DNA from: Kingella negevensis
Lineage (GTDB): Bacteria > Pseudomonadota > Gammaproteobacteria > Burkholderiales > Neisseriaceae
Direction of reading: 5' to 3'
Assembly: GCF_030177895.1 (NCBI RefSeq)
Contig: NZ_CP123448.1
Coordinates: forward strand, 1-64,000
DNA length: 64,000 nt
Shown: positions 17,771-27,695 of the stretch, piece by piece
How positions within the stretch are numbered: the first letter of the stretch is position 1
Layout: each line of letters starts with the position of its first letter
The notes under the pieces: generated by a model
Seen by the model: only the letters and a program-made list of their open reading frames with translations
Database searches by the model: none
What the model was told of the DNA's origin: nothing
Program-made: the position numbers and the translations under genes

Positions 17771-17846
17771 TTTTTAAAAAAAATCTAGCAAAATTTCACA
17801 ATCGCGTTATACTTCGCGGAATTTTGTTTCCAAGGAAAAAAACATT

Positions 17847-19448
17847 ATGTCAAAGGCAAAATCAGCTTCTCCTGCTATGCCTAAAACCAACGCCGCGTTT
17901 GCCATTTTATTTGTTGGCATGGTCGGCTATTTTATTTATTGGGGGTTGGGTTACACTCAATATCATCACAGTGCTTTATTTTTGCTGGCAACCGCTTTTG
18001 GCGTGTTTATGGCGTTCAATATTGGCGGTAATGACGTTGCCAACTCTTTTGGTACATCAGTGGGTGCAGGTACTTTAACTGTGCCACAGGCTTTGTTGAT
18101 TGCTTCGGTGTTTGAAGTGAGCGGCGCGGTGATTGCAGGCGGCGAAGTAACCGACACCATTCGCACGGGGATTGTGGATTTCAACGCTTTGCCCATGCAG
18201 CCTTTGGATTTGGTTTTTATTATGATGTCTGCGCTGTTGGCGGCGGCATTGTGGTTGCTGTTTGCAACTAAAAAAGGTTTACCTGTTTCCACCACACACG
18301 CGATTATTGGCGGTTTGGTGGGTAGCTCAATCGTGTTGGGTTCACAAATTGCCAAAGGCGATAGCAGCGCGTTGGCATTGGTAAAATGGAGCGAGATTTA
18401 CAAAATCGCCATTTCTTGGGTGTTGTCGCCAGCATTGGGCGGCATGGTGTCTTTCGCGATTTACTCAGTTGTGAAGAAAAAAGTGCTGGATTACAACGAA
18501 CACGCCAGCGAAGAATTAAAAGCTCTGAAAGCTGAGAAAAAAGCGTATAAAGCGCAACATCGTCAATATTTTGAATCTTTGGAAGAGAGCGAAAAAGTGG
18601 CGTTGGCTTCTGCGATGACACGCGATGCAGAATTGTTGGAAGAAGACGATTTTGACCCGAAAGCCTTTGAATCGGAATACTACAAAGGCTTGCACGCGAT
18701 TAACGAGCGCAAAGAAAACTTGGACACTTATTACGCGTTATACACATGGGTGCCTGCGATTTTAAGCGTGGGCGGCATGGCGATTTCTTCCATGCTGATT
18801 TTCAAAGGCTTGAAAAATTTAAATTTGGGTTTGACTACCTTAACCAGCACATTCCTAATCTTGATGATTGGCACAGCGATTTGGTTAGCAACTTTTATGT
18901 ATGCCAAAACGCTCAGTACAAAAGGCAAAAAAAGCAAAGACTTGAAAAAAGCCACGTTTGCTGTGTTTTCATGGATGCAAGTGGTAACAGCTTCTAGTTT
19001 TGCATTCAGCCACGGTGCGAATGATATTGCCAACGCAATTGGTCCATTTGCTGCGATTATGGACGTGATTCGCGCTAACGATGTGAACGCATCTGCACCG
19101 TTGCAACCTGTAGTCATGCTCACATTTGGTGTGGCGTTGATTGTGGGTTTGTGGTTTATCGGCAAAGAAGTGATTCAAACGGTGGGACAAGATTTGGCAG
19201 AATTGCACCCGTCTTCAGGTTTCACGGCAGAATTATCCGCAGCCAGCGTGGTGATGGCGGCTTCTGTGTTGGGTTTGCCAGTGTCTAGCACGCACATTTT
19301 GGTGGGTGCAGTGTTGGGCATTGGCATGGTAAACCGCAATGCAAACTGGAAAATGATGAAACCCATCGGCTTGGCTTGGGTGATTACCTTGCCAGCTGCG
19401 GCGATGTTATCTATTTTCTGCTTCTTGATTTTGCAGATTGTCTTTTAA
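17847..19448 (+). CDS. pit: Inorganic phosphate transporter (PiT family)
   Basis: Low-affinity, ion-coupled phosphate permease of the inner membrane. The two inverted PiT signatures are present: FNIGGNDVANSFGTSVGAG (about residues 56-75) and HGANDIANAIGPFA (about 388-401). Both halves carry the VSTTH/VSSTH motifs (GLPVSTTHAIIGG, GLPVSSTHILVGA). About 10-12 membrane helices flank a charged cytoplasmic loop (about 215-300) with coiled-coil character (EELKALKAEKKAYKAQ). Strong AAGGA ribosome site. Monocistronic, with DUS terminators before and after. Confidence 0.92.
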   Translation: MSKAKSASPAMPKTNAAFAILFVGMVGYFIYWGLGYTQYHHSALFLLATAFGVFMAFNIGGNDVANSFGTSVGAGTLTVPQALLIASVFEVSGAVIAGGEVTDTIRTGIVDFNALPMQPLDLVFIMMSALLAAALWLLFATKKGLPVSTTHAIIGGLVGSSIVLGSQIAKGDSSALALVKWSEIYKIAISWVLSPALGGMVSFAIYSVVKKKVLDYNEHASEELKALKAEKKAYKAQHRQYFESLEESEKVALASAMTRDAELLEEDDFDPKAFESEYYKGLHAINERKENLDTYYALYTWVPAILSVGGMAISSMLIFKGLKNLNLGLTTLTSTFLILMIGTAIWLATFMYAKTLSTKGKKSKDLKKATFAVFSWMQVVTASSFAFSHGANDIANAIGPFAAIMDVIRANDVNASAPLQPVVMLTFGVALIVGLWFIGKEVIQTVGQDLAELHPSSGFTAELSAASVVMAASVLGLPVSSTHILVGAVLGIGMVNRNANWKMMKPIGLAWVITLPAAAMLSIFCFLILQIVF

Positions 19449-19460
19449 TGGACGCATACA

Positions 19461-19496
19461 CGCAGCCTGAAAACAGATTTTCAGGCTGCGTTTTTT
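19461..19496 (+). terminator. DUS-pair terminator after pit
   Basis: CGCAGCCTGAAAA-CAGA-TTTTCAGGCTGCG followed by T6. It ends seven bases before the start codon of the next gene. Confidence 0.85.
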
Positions 19497-19502
19497 ATTG
19501 TT

Positions 19503-20603
19503 ATGAATACTTTTTTAATCTTATTTGCCGCGATAATTTGCACTTTTTGTGCCGCCTTTGTGTGTACCAAAATCTTCACGCAGCCTGAAAAACCAAACCG
19601 CAGCCTACAACTAGACGGCTTGCGTGGCATGTTGGCTTGCGCCGTTATCACGCACCATTTTTGCTATAACTTCAACTGGCGCGAAGGTGGCAAATGGGGC
19701 GCGACTGACGTGCTTATCCAAAACTTGGGAGCGGTTTCCGTTTGCCTGTTTTTCCTGATGAGCGCGTATTTACACATCGGCAAAATCCAGCATTCGCCCA
19801 AAATCAAGTGGCGCGACTTTTTCATCGCTCGAATCAAACGCATTTATCCGCTTTACATTGCTGTGTTTTTGCTGGTGGCAGCGATTACTTTGTCATACAA
19901 ACCTTTAACGGCGCAGAATTTGCCCGAATTTTTGCGGTTTACCCTGCAATGGCTGCTGTTTCAAAACGCCAGTTTTCAAGGCTTTCAAGCGCATTTAGCA
20001 ATTGCAGGTGTGCAATGGACGCTGGTGTATGAATGGGCGGTTTATGCGATTTTGCCGTTGGTTTACATGATTTATCAGCGCAAATTCAGTTTTCAGGCTG
20101 CGGCTTGGGTGGCGATTGGTGTGGCGGCTTGGATTATCGGCTGGCATTCGCAAACGCGTTATTATTGGCTGTTTGTGCTGGCTATTCCTGCAGTAATTTT
20201 GGCGCAACCGATTCGTTTTGTTATGCAAAAACAGCCGCTTGTAGTTCACGCGCTGATGATTGCGCTGACGGTGTGCGCGTTTGCTTACACGCAGCCTTAT
20301 TCTTGGGCGCAACGGTTGGTTTTAATGGTGTGGTTTGGCTTTGTGGCGAATGGGTATAGTTTTGCTAATGTTTTGAATTATCGTGGTTTAACCAAACTGG
20401 GCGATTTGAGTTACGCGATTTATTTGCTGCACGGGCTAGTGATTTTTATGTGGTTTGGTGCGTGGAAAATGTTTGCGTTTAAACAGGGGGATTTTTTGGG
20501 CTATGTGCTGCATTTGCCGCTGATTTTTTCGGTGGCGATTGGTGCGGCTTATTTGGGGAATCGTTATGTTGAAATGCCGTTTAGTCGCAAAAGGAAAAAA
20601 TAG
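19503..20603 (+). CDS. Membrane acyltransferase (acyltransferase family 3, OafA-like)
   Basis: A 366-residue polytopic protein with the acyltransferase-3 pattern: one N-terminal helix, then LQLDGLRGMLACAVITHHF with the conserved H-H pair, then LFFLMSAYLH, RIKRIYPLYI and WTLVYEWAVYAILPL. About ten membrane helices. Family members O-acetylate or otherwise acylate surface sugars (LPS, peptidoglycan, capsule). The acceptor cannot be told from sequence, and no glycan cluster adjoins. The start has no visible Shine-Dalgarno site and sits directly after the pit terminator, so the promoter must lie inside or upstream of that hairpin, or the real start is further in. Confidence 0.8.
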   Translation: MNTFLILFAAIICTFCAAFVCTKIFTQPEKPNRSLQLDGLRGMLACAVITHHFCYNFNWREGGKWGATDVLIQNLGAVSVCLFFLMSAYLHIGKIQHSPKIKWRDFFIARIKRIYPLYIAVFLLVAAITLSYKPLTAQNLPEFLRFTLQWLLFQNASFQGFQAHLAIAGVQWTLVYEWAVYAILPLVYMIYQRKFSFQAAAWVAIGVAAWIIGWHSQTRYYWLFVLAIPAVILAQPIRFVMQKQPLVVHALMIALTVCAFAYTQPYSWAQRLVLMVWFGFVANGYSFANVLNYRGLTKLGDLSYAIYLLHGLVIFMWFGAWKMFAFKQGDFLGYVLHLPLIFSVAIGAAYLGNRYVEMPFSRKRKK

Positions 20604-20730
20604 GTTTCAGGCTGCCTGAAAAGCAACAAAACTTTGTTTTTCAGGTACAATTCGCTTTTTTTAAACAACCCTGTCGCGCAAGCCACAGAAGAATTTTTCA
20701 GGCAGCCTGAAAAATTACGGAGCAATTCAA

Positions 20731-21819
20731 ATGAGCAAAAACCAACCCCAATCTAAACGCGAATTCCGCGATGGCGTGAGCAGCAAAAAAACTGCTCGCA
20801 AACCACAAAAACCTTTTTCAGGCAGCCTGAAAACCAAATCACGCGCCGAGAATGAATCCGCCGAAAACGCGAAACCACGCGCCAAACGTGGCGCAGCTCG
20901 CCACGAAAAAACCTACATCAGCGAGCCAAAAGAATACGCTGAGCAACCGAAACAACGCGCCAGCAAAGCACGTAAATTGGTGGTTCGCGCGCCAAACCAA
21001 AAAATTCAGCAACACGCGCAAGACTTGAAAGAAAAACGCACAGATTTATCGCGTATCGAGCCTGAACGCTTGCAAAAAGTCTTGGCGGCTTCAGGCGTGG
21101 GTTCGCGCCGTGAAATGGAAGAGTGGATTAATAACGGCTGGGTGCAAGTCAATGGGCGTGTGGCGGTGTTGGGCGAAAAAGTGTCGCCTGACGACCAAGT
21201 TACCGTAAAAGGCAGCGCAATTAAATTGAAATGGGCTGACCGTTTGCCGCGTATCATTTTGTATTATAAGCAAGAAGGCGAAATTGTTTCGCGTGATGAC
21301 CCACAAGGGCGCGTGAGTATTTTTGACCGTTTGCCACAGGCGGCGAGCTCGCGTTGGGTGGCGATTGGACGCTTGGACATCAACACAAGCGGCTTGTTGA
21401 TTTTGACGACTTCGGGTGAATTGGTGCAACGTTTTGCCCACCCAAGTTTTGAAGTGGAACGCGAATACGCGGTGCGCGTGTTGGGCGAATTAACCCCTGA
21501 ACAAATGAACGATTTATGTGATGGCGTGATGCTGGAAGACGGCTTGGCGAAAGTGGAACGCATCTACGAGCAGGGCGGCGAAGGCGTGAATAAGTGGTAC
21601 AACGTCATCATTAAAGAAGGTCGTAACCGCGAAGTGCGCCGTTTGTTTGAAAGCCAAGGTTTGACCGTGAGCCGTTTGGTGCGCGTGGGATTTGGCCCGA
21701 TTGGTTTGCCAAATCGTTTGAAGCGCGGTCAGTTTTACGAGCTGAACCCTGCTGAAGTAGCGAATATCATCAAATGGGCGGATATGCTGCTGCCAGGCGA
21801 ACGTAAACGCCGTAAATAA
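20731..21819 (+). CDS. rluB: 23S rRNA pseudouridine synthase RluB-type
   Basis: Isomerises a uridine (position 2605 in E. coli numbering) in 23S rRNA. After a long basic, low-complexity N-terminal extension (about residues 1-110, lysine/arginine rich) comes an S4 RNA-binding domain (RLQKVLAASGVGSRREMEEWI). The RsuA/RluB catalytic domain follows, with AIGRLDINTSGLLILT, where the aspartate is the catalytic residue. It ends in a basic GERKRRK tail. A DUS in the extension encodes FSGSLKT. The start ATG is preceded by ACGGAGCAA. Terminated by a strong non-DUS hairpin shared with dsbD. Confidence 0.9.
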   Translation: MSKNQPQSKREFRDGVSSKKTARKPQKPFSGSLKTKSRAENESAENAKPRAKRGAARHEKTYISEPKEYAEQPKQRASKARKLVVRAPNQKIQQHAQDLKEKRTDLSRIEPERLQKVLAASGVGSRREMEEWINNGWVQVNGRVAVLGEKVSPDDQVTVKGSAIKLKWADRLPRIILYYKQEGEIVSRDDPQGRVSIFDRLPQAASSRWVAIGRLDINTSGLLILTTSGELVQRFAHPSFEVEREYAVRVLGELTPEQMNDLCDGVMLEDGLAKVERIYEQGGEGVNKWYNVIIKEGRNREVRRLFESQGLTVSRLVRVGFGPIGLPNRLKRGQFYELNPAEVANIIKWADMLLPGERKRRK

Positions 21820-21859
21820 AAAAATAACCGAAACATCTTCATGTTTCGGTTATTTTTTT
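21820..21859. terminator. Bidirectional terminator between rluB and dsbD
   Basis: AAAATAACCGAAACAT-CTTC-ATGTTTCGGTTATTTT with A and T runs on the two sides and a UUCG-like tetraloop. It serves both convergent genes. Confidence 0.9.
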
Positions 21860-23684
21860 ATTTTGCACGTTCTTGATACCACGCGATGAATTCATCAGCA
21901 GGCGCAAAGCCCAACAGCGCGTCGCTGCGTGAACCGTTCGCTTTCAACACGAACAATCCAGGCGGACCAAACAAACCGTATTTTTTCAACAAAGCCTGAT
22001 GTTCCGCTAAATTCTCGGTTACATCAATTTGCATCAAACGGTTCATCGGCACGGCAGCCTGAACGCGCGCATCACCAAAGGTTTTCGCTTCCATTTCCTT
22101 GCACGACACGCACCAATCCGCATAAAAATCCAGCAATACAGGTTGGTTTGGATTAGCTTCAAATGCAGCCTGAATTGCCGCGTCCAATTCCGCCACGCTT
22201 TTGAATTTTTGACCGTGTGCTGCACCTTCAACAGGTTTGTGCAGCGTTAAAAATTCGTGCATGGCAGTGCTGCTGCCTGTCGCGCTTTGATAGCCAAACC
22301 ATGCGCCACCAAGCAATAAAACTACCGCCAACACGCCCGAAATCGTTTTCAGGCTGCCTGAAAATTTTGGCAAGCGATACAGCAAGTAAACCGCAGGTGC
22401 AATCAACAACAAAGTGTATGAAGTTACCACCACAGCATACGGCAAAAACGGTGTCGCTAAATACACGGCAACCGCCAGCAAAACCACGCCAAACGTGTAT
22501 TTAATGCCGTTCATCCAATCGCCTGCGCGTGGCAAAACGTGTCCGCCAAACGTGCCGACAATCATCAATGGCACGCCCGTTCCTAACGCCATGGCGTACA
22601 ACACCGCGCCACCCAGCAACGCGTCGCCTGTTTTGCCGATGTAGCCTAAAGCCGCCGCCAATGGTGGTGCCACGCAAGGCCCAACAATCAGCGCGGACAG
22701 CATGCCCATCACAAACACGCTCGCCACTTTGCCGCCTGATAACTTGTTGCTTTGGTTTTGGAAATATGATTGCAACGCGCTGGGTAACTGAATGCTAAAC
22801 AAGCCAAACATAGACAATGCCAGCAACACCATCAACGCCGCCGCCGTTAAAACCACCCATGCTTGTTGCAGCCAAACGGTCAGCAGTGCGCCAGTTAAAC
22901 CTGCCAACACGCCGACCAACGTGTAAGTCAAAGCCAAGCCCTGCACATACACAAACGACAAGGCAAACGCGCGTTTTTTGCTGCCTGATTTGTCGCCCAC
23001 AATAATGCTGGAAACAATGGGCAGCAGCGGATACATACACGCAGTGAAACTCAAGCCCAAACCAAATACGAAGAACCACAATAGGTTACTCAATATCGTG
23101 TCGCGTGATAATTTCAGGCTGCCTGAAGTGGCAGAATCAGCAGCGTTTGACGAAAGGGGTGCATTCTGCACGTTCGCTGCTGCTGAACTGTCCCCTGTCG
23201 GCTTTTTTATGAACAAGTCTTTTGCGCTGTCTTCGGCGGCAACTTCGGTGCGGTATTCGCCTGAACCTTTGATGTCAAAACTGGTTTCTACGGGCGGATA
23301 GCACACGCCCACTTCGGCGCAGCCTTGGTATTGCAAGTTCAATTTGTATTGCGCAGGCGCGGTTTGTGCGTAGTCCCATTTCACATTCGCGGCGTGATGG
23401 TAGACGATTTGTTTACCGAAAAATTCGTCTTCTTTTTGTTCGCCTTCGCTGAACGTGGCTTTGTCGCTCAATAATTTTTCAGGCTGCGTGTCGGCAAGGA
23501 TTTTGCCTTGATACATATAGTAGCCGTCTGCGATTTTGAATTGCACGTCCACGCCTTTTTCAGACACGGTTACAGTGGGGATAAAGGCTTGCTCTGGCGG
23601 CAATAAATCTTCGGGATTGACTGCGCCGTGGGCTACGGGGAGTAGGGCGAGGCAGCTTAATAGAATATAGAGATATTTTTTCAT
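21858..23684 (-). CDS. dsbD: Thiol:disulfide interchange protein DsbD
   Basis: Carries electrons from cytoplasmic thioredoxin across the inner membrane to periplasmic thiol proteins. Signal peptide to about residue 20. The N-terminal DsbD-alpha domain has C122 and C128 (GCAEVGVCYPP). Eight membrane helices follow, with the redox cysteines in FTACMYPLLP and VGPCVAPPLAA. The C-terminal thioredoxin domain has DWCVSCKEME. Length 608 aa is normal for Neisseriaceae. It lies 131 bases downstream of msrAB on the same strand; MsrAB carries an N-terminal thioredoxin domain that DsbD is known to reduce in neisserial relatives, so the pairing is functional. Possible readthrough from msrAB. Confidence 0.95.
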   Translation of the reverse strand: MKKYLYILLSCLALLPVAHGAVNPEDLLPPEQAFIPTVTVSEKGVDVQFKIADGYYMYQGKILADTQPEKLLSDKATFSEGEQKEDEFFGKQIVYHHAANVKWDYAQTAPAQYKLNLQYQGCAEVGVCYPPVETSFDIKGSGEYRTEVAAEDSAKDLFIKKPTGDSSAAANVQNAPLSSNAADSATSGSLKLSRDTILSNLLWFFVFGLGLSFTACMYPLLPIVSSIIVGDKSGSKKRAFALSFVYVQGLALTYTLVGVLAGLTGALLTVWLQQAWVVLTAAALMVLLALSMFGLFSIQLPSALQSYFQNQSNKLSGGKVASVFVMGMLSALIVGPCVAPPLAAALGYIGKTGDALLGGAVLYAMALGTGVPLMIVGTFGGHVLPRAGDWMNGIKYTFGVVLLAVAVYLATPFLPYAVVVTSYTLLLIAPAVYLLYRLPKFSGSLKTISGVLAVVLLLGGAWFGYQSATGSSTAMHEFLTLHKPVEGAAHGQKFKSVAELDAAIQAAFEANPNQPVLLDFYADWCVSCKEMEAKTFGDARVQAAVPMNRLMQIDVTENLAEHQALLKKYGLFGPPGLFVLKANGSRSDALLGFAPADEFIAWYQERAK

Positions 23685-23815
23685 ATTGTGTTTTTGTATA
23701 TTAGTGATACCGTAGGGTGCACCGCGTGCACTGAGATTGCAGGCAGTCTGAAAACCGTATTATCAACAGAATTTGGTTTTGTAAACACGGTTTTCAGTCT
23801 CAAAAGCTGGGTGTT

Positions 23816-25393
23816 TTATTTCACAAATTTCTTCCATTCGCCATAACCTGCCGCGTCCATTTGTTCCAACGGAATAAATTTCAAACTCGCGCCGTTAATG
23901 CAATAACGCAAACCGCCTTTATCGCGCGGACCGTCTGGGAAAACGTGTCCCAAATGCGAATCCGCCGCACGGCTACGCACTTCCACGCGGTGCATATTAA
24001 AGCTGTTGTCATCGTGTTCCGTAACTGCTGCCGATTCAATCGGTTTGCTGAAACTTGGCCAACCGCAGCCTGAATTAAATTTATCAGTTGAGCTAAACAA
24101 CGGCTCGCCACTCACCACGTCCACATAAATCCCAGCTTGGAACAAATTGTCGTATTCGTGGCTGAATGCGTATTCCGTGCCACTGTTTTGCGTGACGCGA
24201 TATTGTTCGTCAGTCAAAATGCGTTTCAATTCCGCGTCGCTCGGTTTGTGATACGTTGCCAAATCAAAACCTTTTTTGCTGACAGCTTTATTCGGCAAAG
24301 GCTCGTCCGCCTTGTGAATATCAATGTGGCAATAACCATTCGGATTTTTAATCAAATAATCTTGATGATATTCTTCTGCGTCAAAAAATTGGCGCAACGG
24401 CTCATTTTCCACCACAATCAGCTGACTGAATTTGCGTTGCTCATTTGCCAATGCTTGTGCAATCACCGCTTTTTCAGCTGGGTCGGTGTAATACACGCCT
24501 GTGCGATATTGCGTGCCACGGTCGTTTCCCTGTTTATTCAAACTGGTTGGGTCAATCACGCGGAAATAATATTGCAAAATATCGTCCAAACTCAATTTAT
24601 CCGCGTCATAAGTTACGCGCACCGTTTCCGCGTGTCCTGTGTTGCGACGCGATACATCTTCATAAGTTGGGTTTTGCGTGTTGCCATTCGCATAACCAGA
24701 CACCGCGTCAATCACGCCGTCAATGCGTTGAAAATACGCCTCTAATCCCCAGAAGCAACCGCCTGCTAAATAAATCGTTTTCGTATTCATCGTGCTAGAT
24801 ACCTTTTTATCCGTAGGTTTATGAAATTTCGTTTTCAGGCTGCCTAATTCCGCGTTTGGGTCGCGAATCAAAGCCAATGCCTGTTGCTCGTTCAGGCTGC
24901 CTTTCACAATCCGAACCACATTGCCGCTATTATCCAACACTGCCCAAGATGGGTAAACCTGAATATTCAGCTGCTTGGCAATGCTGCCGCCAGCGTCCAC
25001 TAAAACAGGCAATTTTGGATAATTCAAACCTGCGTACCATTGTTGAAAATCGCCATCGCGTTTCTCGCCCAAAAAGTTTGGCGACGCAATTGTAACCAAA
25101 TTGGCAGCCTGAAAACGCTTATCGCTCGCCCATTGCTCCGTGTGCGCCAATTCCGACAAACACAACGGACACCAACTCGCCCAAAATTTTACCAAAGTCG
25201 GTTTGCCTGATTGCAAATACATTTTACCTGACTGGTTTTGTGTGTTGTGCAAACGCGAAATGCTATCCGCCACCGTTTGTGTTTGTGCCACCGCTTGAGT
25301 TTGCGGCAAACGCATTGCCAACATCGCACCGCCAAACGCCACAAATCCCAGCGCGAAGAAACCCAAGTTTCTGCATAATTTGGAAATTTTCAT
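23816..25393 (-). CDS. msrAB: Trifunctional thioredoxin-MsrA-MsrB methionine sulfoxide reductase (PilB)
   Basis: Repairs oxidised methionine in exported proteins. Domains in order: a hydrophobic N-terminal signal/anchor (about 8-28), a thioredoxin-like domain with [10 protein letters not shown] (C75, C78), MsrA with [11 protein letters not shown] (catalytic C213), and MsrB with the zinc/structural CGWPSF and catalytic RYCING near residue 500. Length 525 aa matches the neisserial PilB/MsrAB protein. The thioredoxin domain recycles the reductase domains and is itself reduced by DsbD, encoded next door. DUS copies encode FQAAN and GSLK within linkers. The name PilB is historical; it is not a pilus ATPase. 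Confidence 0.95.
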   Translation of the reverse strand: MKISKLCRNLGFFALGFVAFGGAMLAMRLPQTQAVAQTQTVADSISRLHNTQNQSGKMYLQSGKPTLVKFWASWCPLCLSELAHTEQWASDKRFQAANLVTIASPNFLGEKRDGDFQQWYAGLNYPKLPVLVDAGGSIAKQLNIQVYPSWAVLDNSGNVVRIVKGSLNEQQALALIRDPNAELGSLKTKFHKPTDKKVSSTMNTKTIYLAGGCFWGLEAYFQRIDGVIDAVSGYANGNTQNPTYEDVSRRNTGHAETVRVTYDADKLSLDDILQYYFRVIDPTSLNKQGNDRGTQYRTGVYYTDPAEKAVIAQALANEQRKFSQLIVVENEPLRQFFDAEEYHQDYLIKNPNGYCHIDIHKADEPLPNKAVSKKGFDLATYHKPSDAELKRILTDEQYRVTQNSGTEYAFSHEYDNLFQAGIYVDVVSGEPLFSSTDKFNSGCGWPSFSKPIESAAVTEHDDNSFNMHRVEVRSRAADSHLGHVFPDGPRDKGGLRYCINGASLKFIPLEQMDAAGYGEWKKFVK

Positions 25394-25742
25394 TTTTCAT
25401 TCCTTGAAAAGTTCATCATGACCATTAGACGAATGATAAACCCAAAAACTGACAGTGATTTTTAAAAATAAAATTAACTATTTGAATTTTATAAAAACAT
25501 TTTCAGGCTGCATTTTATTGCAAATGCAGCCTGAAAAAGCAAAACATAGCAATCTTATTTTAATAAAACACAAAAATATTAAAATTAAAATCAACAAACC
25601 CCAAAAAACCAATCATCAAAAGCATAAAAATCCAAACAACCCAATCCAATTATGCCAACCGCGCCCACACCCGTTCTGTTTCAAAAGCCACACAAATTCC
25701 TTATACTTACGCCTTAAACAAATTTAACATTAAGGAAACCCC
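25394..25742. other. AT-rich intergenic region between msrAB and tyrB
   Basis: About 350 bases between divergent genes. It holds an inverted DUS pair (25500-25536, tail-to-tail with stem TTTTCAGGCTGCATTT) and then an adenine-rich stretch. A 90-codon frame there (25455-25727) is low-complexity lysine/asparagine text and is not convincing. The tyrB promoter must be here: TATACT at 25702-25707 is a possible -10 box without a good -35. Confidence 0.5.
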
Positions 25743-26933
25743 ATGTTTGAACACCTAACCCCCTACGCAGGCGACCCCATTTTAAGCCTTGTGGCAACAT
25801 TTAACGCCGACCCACGCCCCCACAAAGTCAATCTTTGCATTGGCATTTATTTTGACAATGACGGCAAAATGACACAACCGCACAGCGTCCACATCGCCGA
25901 AGAACGCGTAGGCATGGGCATTAAAAACTATCTGCCTATGGAGGGGCATGCAGGTTTACGCGCCGAAATCCCCAAACTGCTTTTTGGCGCAAATCACCCA
26001 GTCATAACCGAAAACCGCGTCAGCGTCGTGCAAACACTAGGCGGTTCAGGCGCACTTCGCCTTGGCGCAGACTTTCTTCACACATGGCTCAGCGGCGGCA
26101 AAGCCTACGTCAGCGACCCCACATGGGACAACCATCGCGGCATTTTCACTGCAGCAGGATTTGAAGTCGGCGATTACCCTTATTACAACTCTGAAACCAT
26201 CGGTGTAAAATTCCAAGAATTATGCGAATTTGCCAAATCGCAGCCTGAAAACACCATTTTCTTGCTGCACCCCTGCTGCCACAACCCAACAGGCGTAGAT
26301 TTATCACGCGAACAATGGGACGAATTGCTGGATATTTTCGTGTCGCACAAGCTCATTCCATTTATGGACATCGCCTACCAAGGCTTTGGCGACGATTTTG
26401 ACCAAGACGCATACGCCGTTCGCCGCGCCGCCGAGTTGGGTTTACCATTGCTTATCAGCAGCTCGTTTTCCAAAAATATGTCGTTATACGGGCAACGCAC
26501 AGGCGGTTTAACTGTGGTATCACCCAGCGCCGAAGAAGCCACATTGGTGCTGGGCCAGTTGCAATTAGGCGTTCGCCGCATTTATTCCACACCACCAGCG
26601 CAAGGCGGTTTAACTGCATACCATGTGCTAAGCAATGAAACACTTAACGCGCAATGGAAGCAAGAAGTTTACAAAATGCGCGACCGAATCCGCGCCATGC
26701 GCCAACGTATTTACGAAGTGTTGCAACAAAAGCAGCCTGAAAAAGATTTCAGCTATTTTGTGAAACAGCGCGGAATGTTCAGCTACACAGGTTTGAGCGT
26801 GGCGCAAGTTCACCGATTACGTGATGAATTTGGCGTGTATTTGCTGGATTCTGGGCGCATTTGCATTGCAGGGCTAAATGAAAGCAATGTGAATTATGTG
26901 GCGGATTGTCTGGCGACTGTGTTTGCTGAATAA
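25743..26933 (+). CDS. tyrB: Aromatic amino acid aminotransferase
   Basis: PLP-dependent class I aminotransferase (aspartate/aromatic subgroup Ia). Landmarks: TLGGSGALRLGADF (cofactor phosphate cradle), LLHPCCHNPTGVD, FMDIAYQGFGDD, and the Schiff-base lysine K244 in SSSFSKNMSLYGQRTG. The conserved arginine for the substrate carboxylate is near the C-terminus (DSGRICIAG). Length 396 aa is typical. It probably makes phenylalanine and tyrosine and may also act on aspartate; specificity within the group cannot be settled by eye. AAGGAA ribosome site. Followed by a DUS hairpin (26985-27010). Confidence 0.9.
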   Translation: MFEHLTPYAGDPILSLVATFNADPRPHKVNLCIGIYFDNDGKMTQPHSVHIAEERVGMGIKNYLPMEGHAGLRAEIPKLLFGANHPVITENRVSVVQTLGGSGALRLGADFLHTWLSGGKAYVSDPTWDNHRGIFTAAGFEVGDYPYYNSETIGVKFQELCEFAKSQPENTIFLLHPCCHNPTGVDLSREQWDELLDIFVSHKLIPFMDIAYQGFGDDFDQDAYAVRRAAELGLPLLISSSFSKNMSLYGQRTGGLTVVSPSAEEATLVLGQLQLGVRRIYSTPPAQGGLTAYHVLSNETLNAQWKQEVYKMRDRIRAMRQRIYEVLQQKQPEKDFSYFVKQRGMFSYTGLSVAQVHRLRDEFGVYLLDSGRICIAGLNESNVNYVADCLATVFAE

Positions 26934-26984
26934 AATTTGATAGAACGTTATTTGCAGTACATTAATTTTGAGGTTTTCCCAAAT

Positions 26985-27010
26985 GCAGCCTGAAAAGGTT
27001 TTCAGGCTGC
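26985..27010 (+). terminator. DUS-pair hairpin after tyrB
   Basis: GCAGCCTGAAAA-GG-TTTTCAGGCTGC, then CCTTTC. It lies between tyrB and the secreted 2H-like gene, with a weak T-run. Confidence 0.6.
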
Positions 27011-27038
27011 CCTTTCATCTACTTTATGGAGAAATAAA

Positions 27039-27695
27039 ATGAAAAAATTAGCTGTATTAACCACTTTGCTTTTTTTTACCAGCGCATGGGCAGAGAACGT
27101 GAATTACAACGTGTTTGTGAAACTAGACAACACTGCCGAAAGCCAAGTCCGTGAAATTTCGGACGAACTCGCAAAAGTCGGTGTGAAGTCGTTGTATTCA
27201 CAAGGTTATCAAGTGCATTTAACGCTGTATTTAACTGAATACGACAAATCTAAATTCAACAACATCAAAAAAGTCGTGCAAAAATTTGCGCGTGAAAAGC
27301 GCCCGTTTGACGTATCGTTTTACGGCATGCACAAAACGGCTGGTAAATGGTTTATGCTGGACAACCGCATGACACCTGAATTGCAGCAGCTTTCTGATGA
27401 AATGACGGTGCAATTAACCAAACTTCGCGCCACAGACGCAAAATTGCCTGATTGGGTGAAAAACTATCCCGAAAAAGTGAAATCGTTTGAAAAATACGGT
27501 TCGCCCAATGTGTTTGCCAATTTTGACCCACACGTTACTTTGCTGACTCCAAACGAGTTCAATAAAGGGGTGGCAAAATTTGAAGAGAATTACACATTCA
27601 AACCGTTTACGGCAAAAGTAATCGGCATTGGCATTGCCCAAGTGGACGATTTGGGACAGGCGAAAGATGTGTTGTATTTCCAAAAATTTAAGTAG
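27039..27695 (+). CDS. Secreted 2H-phosphoesterase-like protein
   Basis: A 218-residue protein with a clear signal peptide (MKKLAVLTTLLFFTSAWA, cleavage before EN). Two H-x-T-x motifs lie 105 residues apart: H60-L-T62-L (YQVHLTLYLT) and H165-V-T167-L (FDPHVTLLTP). This is the defining pair of the 2H phosphoesterase/RNA-ligase superfamily, in which the two histidines act on 2',3'-cyclic or 2'-5' phosphodiester bonds. Most members are cytoplasmic; this one is exported. The substrate is unknown. GGAGAAATAAA ribosome site. Its stop codon overlaps the left end of a MITE-like element. Fold assignment is from motifs and spacing only. Confidence 0.7.
   Translation: MKKLAVLTTLLFFTSAWAENVNYNVFVKLDNTAESQVREISDELAKVGVKSLYSQGYQVHLTLYLTEYDKSKFNNIKKVVQKFAREKRPFDVSFYGMHKTAGKWFMLDNRMTPELQQLSDEMTVQLTKLRATDAKLPDWVKNYPEKVKSFEKYGSPNVFANFDPHVTLLTPNEFNKGVAKFEENYTFKPFTAKVIGIGIAQVDDLGQAKDVLYFQKFK

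Noticed and set aside
24137-24745. Long (202-codon) plus-strand frame within msrAB
   Set aside because: Antisense of the MsrA/MsrB coding region, whose catalytic motifs are all intact.
25455-25727. 90-codon lysine/asparagine-rich frame upstream of tyrB
   Set aside because: Low complexity, contains a DUS pair in frame, no ribosome site, and overlaps the expected tyrB promoter.
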